From Hydrogenophaga sp. PBL-H3 (GTDB lineage: Bacteria > Pseudomonadota > Gammaproteobacteria > Burkholderiales > Burkholderiaceae_C), in contig NZ_CP044973.1 of NCBI RefSeq assembly GCF_010104355.1, forward strand, positions 186,001 to 250,000: 64,000 nucleotides of DNA. The letters run 5' to 3'. This document shows, piece after piece, positions 34,580 to 42,694 of the stretch (position 1 is its first letter; each line of letters starts with the position of its first letter). The notes below the pieces were generated by a model. It saw only the letters and a program-made list of their open reading frames with translations, was not told where the DNA came from and searched no databases. Both the position numbers and the translations under genes were made by a program.

Positions 34580-35581
34580 ATGAAGAAGCCTCTCATCCTC
34601 CTTGCAGCCATCGCGGCAGTGGTTCTCGTAGCCTGGGCCTGGTGGCATTTCAGCCACCGTGATGGCGACGGCGCGCTGGTGCTGTACGGCAACGTGGACA
34701 TTCGGCAGATTTCGCTGGCGTTCGACGGCAGCGGCCGGGTGGCGGAACTGCACGCCGAGGAAGGCGACCGCGTAACGTCGGGAACTGTGCTGGGTGTGCT
34801 GGATACCCGCACGCTGGCGTTGCAGGCCGAGCAAGCGCAAGCACAGATCGGCGTCCAGCAGCAGACGCTCCTGCGCCTGCGCAACGGCTCACGGCCGCAG
34901 GAGGTCGCGCAAGCCCGCAGCCGTGTGACCGCAGCACAGGCTGACGCCTCGCAAGCCGAACAAGACCTCAAGCGCCTGCAAGGCATTGCGGCCAATACCC
35001 AAGGGCGCGCCGTGAGCGCGCAGGATCTGGACCGCGCCCGAAGCCATCTACAGGTCGCGCAGGCGAAGGTCGCGGAGCAACGCGAAGCATTGCGCTTGAC
35101 CGAACTTGGACCGCGTGCGGAAGACGTGGCGGGGGCGGAGGCACAGCTCAAGGCGGCGCAGGCGCAACTGGCCTTGTTGCAGCACCAGATCGCCCAGGGC
35201 GAACTCAAGGCGCCCGCCGACGCGATCGTGCGTTCGCGGCTTCTTGAGCCGGGCGACATGGCCACGCCCCAGCGGCCGGTTTTCGCCTTGGCGTTGACGC
35301 AGCCGAAGTGGGTTCGCGTCTATGTCGGCGAACCCGACCTGGGCCGGGTCAGGCCCGGCATGGAGGCCCGCGTCGTCACTGATGGCCGCCCCGGCCAGTC
35401 CATCACTGGCAAGGTCGGCTACATCTCATCGGTTGCCGAGTTCACGCCCAAGTCGGTCCAGACCGAGGAACTGCGCACCAGCCTGGTTTACGAGGTACGG
35501 GTGCTGGTCGATGACCCGCAGGACGTGCTGCGCCTTGGACAGCCGGCAACCGTTCACCTGACGACCGGCACCGCGCAATGA
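34580..35581 (+). CDS. HlyD-family periplasmic adaptor (YbhG-like)
   Basis: 333 residues. An N-terminal membrane anchor (LILLAAIAAVVLVAWAWW) precedes a lipoyl-like half-domain (YGNVDIRQISLAFDGSGRVA, ELHAEEGDRV), a long coiled-coil hairpin (about 80-200) and the second half (GELKAPADAIVRSRLLEPGD). The length and pattern match YbhG/MacA-like adaptors. It links the inner-membrane ABC exporter to an outer-membrane factor. Its stop overlaps the ATPase start (ATGA). Confidence 0.93.
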   Translation: MKKPLILLAAIAAVVLVAWAWWHFSHRDGDGALVLYGNVDIRQISLAFDGSGRVAELHAEEGDRVTSGTVLGVLDTRTLALQAEQAQAQIGVQQQTLLRLRNGSRPQEVAQARSRVTAAQADASQAEQDLKRLQGIAANTQGRAVSAQDLDRARSHLQVAQAKVAEQREALRLTELGPRAEDVAGAEAQLKAAQAQLALLQHQIAQGELKAPADAIVRSRLLEPGDMATPQRPVFALALTQPKWVRVYVGEPDLGRVRPGMEARVVTDGRPGQSITGKVGYISSVAEFTPKSVQTEELRTSLVYEVRVLVDDPQDVLRLGQPATVHLTTGTAQ

Positions 35582-37353
35582 ACGACAGCGACACAACGGT
35601 CATTGCCGAGGGCCTGCGCAAGACCTTCGAGGCGCCGGGCGGCGGCCCGTTGCTTGCGGTGAACGATGTGTCGATGACGATACGCGCGGGCGAGCTGACC
35701 GCCCTCGTCGGGCCGGACGGCGCAGGCAAGACAACCTTGCTGCGCATGATGGCCGGGCTGCTTAAGCCCGACGCCGGGCGCCTTGAGGTGCTGGGCATCG
35801 ACGTGGCGGCCAATCCGCAGGCGGTGCAAGACCGCATCAGCTACATGCCACAGCGCTTCGGGCTGTACGAAGACCTGAGCGTGCAGGAAAACCTGGACTT
35901 GTACGCCGACCTGCACGGGGTGCCGCCTGCCGAGCGCAGCAGACGCTTCGCCCGGATGCTGGAGATGACCGACCTCGTGCGCTTCACCGCACGCCCGGCC
36001 GGCAAGCTGTCCGGCGGCATGAAACAGAAGCTGGGCCTGGCCTGCACGCTGGTGCGCTCACCCGATCTGCTGCTGCTCGACGAACCCAGCGTCGGTGTCG
36101 ATCCGCTGTCGCGGCGCGACCTGTGGAAGATCGTGCAGCAATTGGTCGATGACGAGAACCTGAGCGTGATCGTCAGCACCGCGTACATGGACGAGGCCGA
36201 GCGATGCGCGCAGGTGTTCGTGATGAACGCGGGCCGGTTGCTGGACGAAGGCACGCCGGCCGCGTTGAGTGAGCGCGCTCGCGGCTTGACCTTCACCACG
36301 TCGCCTCCAGCGGGGATGCCTGCCCGCGATCTACAGGCGCGATTGATCGACGCCACCGAACTGATCGTCGATGCGGTTCCCCAGGGCGGCGCGGTTGACT
36401 TCATCCGCCAACCGCAGGCCACCACCGACGAGGTGAACAAGCTGCTTGGCGATGCCGGCTGCGAGCCACGCCCGGCGGAACTCGAAGACGCTTTCATGAT
36501 GATGCTGCGCAAGCAGCAGCAGGACGAGGGCCAGGCGCCGGAACTGCGAGCAGCGTCGCACGCGCAGGTCATGAATGGCGATGCCGATGGGCCGGTGATC
36601 GTGGTCCGCGATCTGGTACGCAAGTTCGGCGACTTCACCGCCGTTGCCAGCACATCGTTCGAGGTGAGCCGCGGCGAGATATTCGGTTTGCTCGGCCCCA
36701 ATGGCGCGGGCAAGACCACGACATTCCGCATGTTGTGCGGGTTGCTGCCAGCCACCAGCGGCCATCTGGAGGTCGCTGGACTCAACCTGCGCACGGCGCG
36801 CGCGCAGGCGCGTGGGCGCATCGGCTACGTGGCGCAGAAATTCGCGCTGTACGGCAACTTGACCGTGCGCGAGAACTTGGAGTTCTTCGGTGGCGCCTAC
36901 GGGCTGCGCGGACAGGTGCTGCGCGAGCGCGTTAACGGCACTATCGAGGAATTCGGGCTGGAACCGATGGCGGTCAGCGGCCTGCTCCCCGGCGGCTACA
37001 AGCAACGCCTGGCAATGGCCGCTGGCCTGCTGCACCAGCCGGAAATCCTGTTCCTCGACGAACCGACCAGCGGCATCGACCCGCTGGCACGGCGTGCCTT
37101 CTGGCGGACGATCACCGCGCTGGCGCAGAGTGGCGTCACTGTCATCGTCACCACCCACTTCATGGAGGAAGCGGAATACTGCGACCGCATCGCTATCCAG
37201 GACGCCGGGAAGATGCTGGCACTGGGCACGCCGCAGGAGGTCCGCGAACAGGCCGGGGGCGACGGCAGCACTGACATGAACAGTGCGTTCATCGCCATCG
37301 TTGAACGCGGTCGCACCGAAAGCCAGCGCGCGATAGTGGGAGCCGCTGCATGA
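35578..37353 (+). CDS. tandem ABC exporter ATPase (YbhF-like)
   Basis: 591 residues with two nucleotide-binding domains. NBD1: Walker A GPDGAGKTT (Lys51), signature LSGGMKQ (144-150), Walker B LLLLDEP; but its H-loop is STAYMDEA, where Ala stands for the switch His. NBD2: GPNGAGKTT, signature LPGGYKQ and a normal TTHFMEEAE H-loop. One impaired and one normal site is a known feature of asymmetric exporters, and YbhF has a similar NBD1. It is coupled by ATGA overlaps to the adaptor and the first permease. Confidence 0.94.
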   Translation: MNDSDTTVIAEGLRKTFEAPGGGPLLAVNDVSMTIRAGELTALVGPDGAGKTTLLRMMAGLLKPDAGRLEVLGIDVAANPQAVQDRISYMPQRFGLYEDLSVQENLDLYADLHGVPPAERSRRFARMLEMTDLVRFTARPAGKLSGGMKQKLGLACTLVRSPDLLLLDEPSVGVDPLSRRDLWKIVQQLVDDENLSVIVSTAYMDEAERCAQVFVMNAGRLLDEGTPAALSERARGLTFTTSPPAGMPARDLQARLIDATELIVDAVPQGGAVDFIRQPQATTDEVNKLLGDAGCEPRPAELEDAFMMMLRKQQQDEGQAPELRAASHAQVMNGDADGPVIVVRDLVRKFGDFTAVASTSFEVSRGEIFGLLGPNGAGKTTTFRMLCGLLPATSGHLEVAGLNLRTARAQARGRIGYVAQKFALYGNLTVRENLEFFGGAYGLRGQVLRERVNGTIEEFGLEPMAVSGLLPGGYKQRLAMAAGLLHQPEILFLDEPTSGIDPLARRAFWRTITALAQSGVTVIVTTHFMEEAEYCDRIAIQDAGKMLALGTPQEVREQAGGDGSTDMNSAFIAIVERGRTESQRAIVGAAA

Positions 37354-38477
37354 ATACCTCGGGATTCATCAGGCGATTCTCCGCGCTGCTGCGCAAGGAA
37401 GTGCGCCAGATGCTGCGCGACAGGAGCACGCTGGCGGTCGGCCTGATGCTGCCGGCTGTGCTGATCCTGCTGTTCGGCTATGGCCTGTCATTCGACGTGA
37501 AAAACGCGCCGGTGGCCGTAGTGCTGGAGGACAGTTCGCCGTCCGCGCGCGAGGTGCTTGCCGGCCTGGAGGGATCGCCCTATCTGGCGCCCGTGTGGAC
37601 GACCAATATGACGGAGGCCGAGCGCCGGATGCGCGACGGGGAAGTGCGCGCCATCGTGCGGGTTCCGGCGGACTTCTCGCGCAGACTAGCAGCGGGGCAA
37701 GCCCAGGTGCAGTTGCTGCTGAACGGTGTCGATTCCAACACGGCCGCTGCCGTTGACGGCTATGTCGGTGGAGCCATCGCAACCTGGGCGCAACAGAAGG
37801 CCGACCGCGCTGGCAGCAAATCCGGTGCCGGTGGCGTGGAGCTGGTGCAGCGCATGTGGTTCAACGAAGCCTCAACCAGCACCTGGTATCTGGTGCCGGG
37901 CTTGATTGCGCTGGTAATGACGCTGATCGGCGCCTTCCTGACTTCGCTGCTGATCGCGCGCGAGTGGGAACGCGGCACGCTGGAATCGCTGTTTGTCACG
38001 CCGGTACGGCCGCTGGAAATCGTGCTGGCCAAGCTCGCGCCCTACCTGTTGGTCGGTGCCATTGACCTGGCGCTGTGCCTGCTCGCGGCCAAGTTCCTGT
38101 TCCACGTGCCGATGCGCGGGTCGCTGTGGGTGATCGTGTTTGCCTCGCTCTTGTACCTGACGGTATCGCTGCTGCTGGGCCTGTTCATCTCCGGCAAGAC
38201 GCGCAACCAGTTCCAGGCGAGTCAGGTAGCCCTGCTGGTCAGCTTCATGCCGGCATTGATGCTGTCGGGTTTCATCTTCGACTTGCGCAACGTGCCCGTG
38301 GTGGTTCAGGCGGTCAGCCAGCTACTACCGGCAACGCACTTCGTCGGGCTGATCAAAACGCTGTTTCTGGCCGGTGACAACTGGCCGATGATTCTGCGCG
38401 ACTGCGCGATTCTGAGCCTTTACGCGCTCGTGCTGACCGGCGCCGTGCGCCGCACGTTGCGCAAGACGCTGGACTGA
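37350..38477 (+). CDS. ABC-2 type permease (YbhS-like)
   Basis: 375 residues. One N-terminal helix (LAVGLMLPAVLILLFGYGLS), a ~140-residue periplasmic domain (SPSAREVLAGLEGSPYLAPV etc.), then five C-terminal helices ending near 370. This is the ABC-2/DrrB-like plan with a large extracytoplasmic loop that contacts the HlyD adaptor. It pairs with the following gene as a heterodimeric membrane part. Confidence 0.92.
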   Translation: MNTSGFIRRFSALLRKEVRQMLRDRSTLAVGLMLPAVLILLFGYGLSFDVKNAPVAVVLEDSSPSAREVLAGLEGSPYLAPVWTTNMTEAERRMRDGEVRAIVRVPADFSRRLAAGQAQVQLLLNGVDSNTAAAVDGYVGGAIATWAQQKADRAGSKSGAGGVELVQRMWFNEASTSTWYLVPGLIALVMTLIGAFLTSLLIAREWERGTLESLFVTPVRPLEIVLAKLAPYLLVGAIDLALCLLAAKFLFHVPMRGSLWVIVFASLLYLTVSLLLGLFISGKTRNQFQASQVALLVSFMPALMLSGFIFDLRNVPVVVQAVSQLLPATHFVGLIKTLFLAGDNWPMILRDCAILSLYALVLTGAVRRTLRKTLD

Positions 38478-38481
38478 CGCC

Positions 38482-39594
38482 ATGCACGCATTTCTCACTC
38501 AACTGGCGTCGATCGGCTTCCTCTGCCGCAAGGAGTTTCTGGCGCTGTTCAAGGAGCGGTCCAGCCGGGCAATTCTGTTCGTACCCGTTCTGATGCAAGC
38601 CCTGCTGTACGGCTACGGCGCGACCTACGATCTCAGCTATGCACCCTATGCGGTGCTGGACCAGAGCCGGGGCGCGGCCTCGACCGAGTTGCTGGCGCGT
38701 GTGGATGGCACCGGCGTGTTCAAGCGCGAAGCCTCGCTGAATACGCCGCAGCAGATCGCTCAAGTCGTCGATCGGGGCCATGTGCTGCTGGTGCTGCACT
38801 TCCCCGCAGACTTCGACGCCCGGCTGGCTGGTGGTCAGCAAGCTCCGTTGCAGATGATCCTTGACGGCCGCAATTCCACGACCGCCGGGGCGGCGGCAGC
38901 CCAGGTCAGTGCCATCGTCGCCGCTTACAACCGATCGCGCACCGGCACGCCTGCGGTCAGCGTGGAGCGACGTGCTTGGTACAACCTCAACCTGGAGTCG
39001 CGCTGGAACTTGATGCCGGCACTGATTGCCGCGTTGAGCCTGATCCAGACTTTGCTGCTGTCGTCGCTGTCGGTCGCCCGCGAACGCGAGCAGGGCACCT
39101 TCGACCAGTTGCTGGTGACGCCGCTGACGCCCATGCAGATTCTGGTCGGCAAGGCCGTGCCGCCGATGCTCGTGGGCGTGGCGCAAGCGACCATCATTTT
39201 GCTGATCATCCGCTTCTGGTTCCAGATACCGATGAACGGCTCCCCGTGGCTGCTCTACCTGGGGCTGGTCGTTTTCACCTGTGCCACCGTGGGACTCGGC
39301 CTGTCGATTTCCGCGCTGTCGCTGAACATGCAGCAGGCCATGCTCTACACCTTCCTGCTGATCATGCCGATGATGCTGCTGTCGGGCTTGCTCACGCCGG
39401 TGAGCAACATGCCTGAACCCCTACAGATCGTCACCTATGCCAATCCGCTGCGCTTTGGCATGGACCTCGTGCGCCGCGTCTATCTCGAAGGCGCCGGGTT
39501 GCGCGAGGTCGCCTTCGACTTCGTTCCCATGCTGGTGATGGCAATCGTCACGCTGCCGCTGGCGGCCTGGCTGTTCCGCAACCGCCTCTCCTGA
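38482..39594 (+). CDS. ABC-2 type permease (YbhR-like)
   Basis: 370 residues, paralogous to the preceding permease with the same topology (helix, large loop, five helices; for example TVGLGLSISALSLNMQQAML and YTFLLIMPMMLLSGLLTPV). It begins four bases after the previous stop. With YbhS-, YbhF- and YbhG-like partners it should complete a tripartite exporter; the substrate cannot be read from sequence. Confidence 0.92.
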   Translation: MHAFLTQLASIGFLCRKEFLALFKERSSRAILFVPVLMQALLYGYGATYDLSYAPYAVLDQSRGAASTELLARVDGTGVFKREASLNTPQQIAQVVDRGHVLLVLHFPADFDARLAGGQQAPLQMILDGRNSTTAGAAAAQVSAIVAAYNRSRTGTPAVSVERRAWYNLNLESRWNLMPALIAALSLIQTLLLSSLSVAREREQGTFDQLLVTPLTPMQILVGKAVPPMLVGVAQATIILLIIRFWFQIPMNGSPWLLYLGLVVFTCATVGLGLSISALSLNMQQAMLYTFLLIMPMMLLSGLLTPVSNMPEPLQIVTYANPLRFGMDLVRRVYLEGAGLREVAFDFVPMLVMAIVTLPLAAWLFRNRLS

Positions 39595-39609
39595 TCCGGG
39601 GTATTGGCT

Positions 39610-41118
39610 ATGTCCGACTTTCGCATTCTTCGTGGTCAACCGTCGCGCTTGGCGGTGTGCCTGCTCGCCCTCGCAATGGCTGGCTGCGCGGTGGGGCCGG
39701 ATTTCGTCAAACCCACGCCGTCGGCCCCGGATGACTGGACAAGTTGGCGCAGCGCCGACGATGCGTTGCGTACCCCTGTCGGCAACGAGCAGGCGTTGCC
39801 GGCGGACTGGTGGCGGGCGTTCGGCGATCCGACGCTGGACCGCCTTGCGCAACGGGCTTTCGAGGCAAGCCCGGACTTGCAAACGGCCGCGCTGCACTTC
39901 GCCCAGGCGCGTGCGCAGCGCAGCACCGTCGAGGCTCAACGCGGGCCGCAGGTCAACGCCAACGGCGGCGCGATCCGCCAGCGCCAGAGTGAGTATGGCG
40001 CCAGCACACGCATGATCGACGCCATCGGCGGCGACCGATCGACGCTGGCACAAGTGCTGAGTGAGCCTTTCACGCTCTACCAGATCGGCTTCGACGCCTC
40101 CTGGGAGCTGGACCTGTGGGGCCGCGTGCGCCGCTCGATCGAGGCAGCCGACGCCGAAGTGTCCGGCCAGGCGGCGCTGCTGGATCTGGCCCGGTTGAGC
40201 CTCATCAGCGATGTGGTGCGCAACTACTTCGAGCTGCGCACCACACAGCGCCAGATCCGCCTGGCGCGCGAGGACATCGCCGCGCTGGAGGAGCGCGTGG
40301 GCCTGCTGGAAGCGCGCGTGCAGGGTGGCATCGTCGATCACCTGGACCTGGAGCGCCAGCGCGCCGAATTGGCGGCGGTGAAAGCGCAATTGCCGGGGCT
40401 GCTGGCGCAGGAAGGCGCCAGCGCCAACCAGATCGCGCTGCTCCTGGGCGAGCGGCCCGGTGCCTTGCGCAACGAGCTGGCTGCCGTCGCCGACGACGGC
40501 AGGACGGCGTTGCCGGACTTGGCGCTGGGGCTGCCGTCGGAAGTTGCCCTGCGCCGGCCCGACATTCGCGCCGCCGAGGCTCGCCTGCATCGGGCCACGG
40601 CCAGCATCGGCGTTGCGCAAGCCGAGCTGTACCCAAGCATCCGCCTGGGTGCGCGGTTCGGGTACGAGTCCTATCTGAGCGGCGAATTCTCAGCCTGGGG
40701 CAGCCGCACATGGTCGATAGGACCGACTCTGAGCCTGCCGCTGTTCGACCGTGGCCGCCGCAAGAGCGTGGTGCAGTTGCGCGAGCTGGAGCAGCAAGAA
40801 GCGGCAGTGAACTACCAGAGGACCGTGCTCAAAGCCTGGCAGGAGATCGACGACGCGCTCAGCGGATACACCGCAGAGCAGCAGCAGGAACGTGAACTGC
40901 AAGCCCGAATGCACAGCGCCGGCCAAGCCTACGAACTGGCCCAGGCACGCTACGACGGCGGCATGGCCGATTTCCTCTCCGTGCTCGACAGCCAGCGTAG
41001 CTATTTGCAGGCGCGCCGCGAATTGGCAGCGAGCGAAGGGCGCGTGGGCACCCGCTACGTGATGGTCAACAAGGCCATTGGCAATACACAACTATCGGAA
41101 GGCGGCGTGACGAAATGA
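39610..41118 (+). CDS. NodT-family outer-membrane efflux lipoprotein
   Basis: 502 residues from the ATG at 39610. A signal peptide ends in a lipobox (LALAMAGCAV, Cys about 26), followed by the duplicated TolC-like helical repeats (for example LDRLAQRAFEASPDLQTAAL and ELAQARYDGGMADFLSVLDS). Motifs SWELDLWGRVRRSIEAADAE and LPSEVALRRPDIRAAEARLH are typical of NodT/OprM factors. E. coli ybhGFSR lacks its own outer-membrane gene, so adding one makes this block self-sufficient. Confidence 0.94.
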   Translation: MSDFRILRGQPSRLAVCLLALAMAGCAVGPDFVKPTPSAPDDWTSWRSADDALRTPVGNEQALPADWWRAFGDPTLDRLAQRAFEASPDLQTAALHFAQARAQRSTVEAQRGPQVNANGGAIRQRQSEYGASTRMIDAIGGDRSTLAQVLSEPFTLYQIGFDASWELDLWGRVRRSIEAADAEVSGQAALLDLARLSLISDVVRNYFELRTTQRQIRLAREDIAALEERVGLLEARVQGGIVDHLDLERQRAELAAVKAQLPGLLAQEGASANQIALLLGERPGALRNELAAVADDGRTALPDLALGLPSEVALRRPDIRAAEARLHRATASIGVAQAELYPSIRLGARFGYESYLSGEFSAWGSRTWSIGPTLSLPLFDRGRRKSVVQLRELEQQEAAVNYQRTVLKAWQEIDDALSGYTAEQQQERELQARMHSAGQAYELAQARYDGGMADFLSVLDSQRSYLQARRELAASEGRVGTRYVMVNKAIGNTQLSEGGVTK

Positions 41119-41238
41119 CGAGCTTCGTTAGCGCGTACTCCGAGCGCACAGATCAACTGTTGTTGGTTGTGGAATTGGTCTGCTCGCATGATCGGGAACA
41201 CTGCGGCGATTCGTCCTACCGGATACGGGAGGGGTGAA

Positions 41239-42183
41239 ATGGAACTTCGGCATCTGCGCTGTTTCCTGGCCGTGGCCGAAGAACTCCACTTCGCCCGCGC
41301 GGCGGAAAAGCTGCACATCGAACAATCGCCACTGTCGCGTGCGATCAAGGAGCTAGAAGAAGAACTTGGCGTTGTGCTGTTCGCCCGCACCACGCGCAGC
41401 ACGCGACTGACCCGTGCTGGAAAGCTGTTCTTGGAACACGTGCGCCGCGTGTTCACAGTCTTGGAACAAGCACGCGATAGCGTGAAAGCGGCGGCCCACG
41501 GCTTCCACGGACAATTGCGCGTGGCGTTGTCGGACGGCATCACACCGTCGCGCTTACCGGCTTTACTGGCGCTATGCCGACAGGAAGAACCGGAAGTTGA
41601 ACTCCGATTCTTCGAGGTGCCGCTGTCACAGCAGATCAAGGGGCTGCATGACGATCTGTACGACGTGGGGTTTGCGCAGTCCGATGAAGTGGGCGATGGC
41701 ATCACCACCATGCCTGTCTGGAGAGACACGCTCATCGTGACGGTGCCAGCGCGACATCCGCTGCTGGCACACAAGCGCATCCCTTTGGAGGAACTGCTGC
41801 GCTATCCGCTGGTTCTATGCGATCCACAAGTGTGCGAAGGCCATGCCAAATTCGTCGATCGGGTGCTACGTCGGGCCGACATGGAGCCGCTGGTCGCAGA
41901 ACGGGTCGCTACGTGTGATTTGATGATGGCCTTGGTATCGGCCGGTTTCGCACTTGGGTTTACGGGTGCCGCGCGCATTGCCGCGAACCCTGACTCCGGC
42001 GTAGTGGCCCGACCGCTGGCGTTGCGCGTGCCGCCGCTGACAACCTACCTGCTTTACCCCGCCGGCGAGCCGTCCGATGTGCTGGCGCGGTTCATTGAGC
42101 GCGTGCAGGCCATCGAGTCACCGGAACCCCCAAGGCCCAAGTCGGGCCGTCATTCCGATTCCCTGGAGGAACCTGAGCCATGA
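41239..42183 (+). CDS. traR: LysR-type regulator of the transfer region
   Basis: 314 residues from the ATG at 41239 (GGAGGGG upstream). The N-terminal winged helix (MELRHLRCFLAVAEELHFAR, AAEKLHIEQSPLSRAIKELE) and the C-terminal effector domain are intact, with an added Pro-rich tail. In Tn4371-like ICEs a LysR gene (traR) sits before traG, so I count it as backbone rather than cargo. It overlaps the next lipoprotein start by four bases and probably controls the conjugation genes. Confidence 0.85.
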   Translation: MELRHLRCFLAVAEELHFARAAEKLHIEQSPLSRAIKELEEELGVVLFARTTRSTRLTRAGKLFLEHVRRVFTVLEQARDSVKAAAHGFHGQLRVALSDGITPSRLPALLALCRQEEPEVELRFFEVPLSQQIKGLHDDLYDVGFAQSDEVGDGITTMPVWRDTLIVTVPARHPLLAHKRIPLEELLRYPLVLCDPQVCEGHAKFVDRVLRRADMEPLVAERVATCDLMMALVSAGFALGFTGAARIAANPDSGVVARPLALRVPPLTTYLLYPAGEPSDVLARFIERVQAIESPEPPRPKSGRHSDSLEEPEP

Positions 42184-42458
42184 AAAAGATCATCCCGTTC
42201 TTACTGGCGGCCGCGTTGACTGCTTGCGGCCAGTCCGAAACGCCTCCGAAGGCCAACACGTCGGAAGCGAATATCCCGACGGTGGAAGAACTGGCGTCCA
42301 ACCCCGAACGGTTGAAGGAACTGCGCCAGCAATGCAAGACGGATCGCCCCAAGCTAGGCGACGTGCTGTGCAACCGGGTGGCCGAAGCCACGCGCAAGCG
42401 ATTCTATGGCGACGGCGAGACGCCCTACACGCCGCCGAAAGAATCGCCGAAGTTCTGA
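42180..42458 (+). CDS. EexN-family lipoprotein, copy 1
   Basis: 92 residues with a clear lipobox (LLAAALTACGQ, Cys about 17). The mature part has VEELASNPERLKELRQQCKT and EATRKRFYGDGETPYTPP, typical of EexN-like entry-exclusion lipoproteins. A paralogue lies in the trb operon at 50055. It may block redundant transfer into cells that already hold the ICE. Confidence 0.83.
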   Translation: MKKIIPFLLAAALTACGQSETPPKANTSEANIPTVEELASNPERLKELRQQCKTDRPKLGDVLCNRVAEATRKRFYGDGETPYTPPKESPKF

Positions 42459-42694
42459 CCGTTGGCGGCTCGCCGCCTCGCCTTCATATTTCTGTTCGAC
42501 ACGCCGCAATGCGCCTTCGCTTGCGGCATTTTTCTTTGGCCTGCCGCTGCATTCATTCTGTCTTTTTGCTCGACCTTTCTGCTTGAAACGGTCTTTGACC
42601 AGCACTGATCCGGCACCGATCCTGACGCTTGCGGCACGTCCCTGTGCCGCGCTTTCCATGAGGAACCAGCGCAGGAGAAAGCGGAGGCCAGGTC

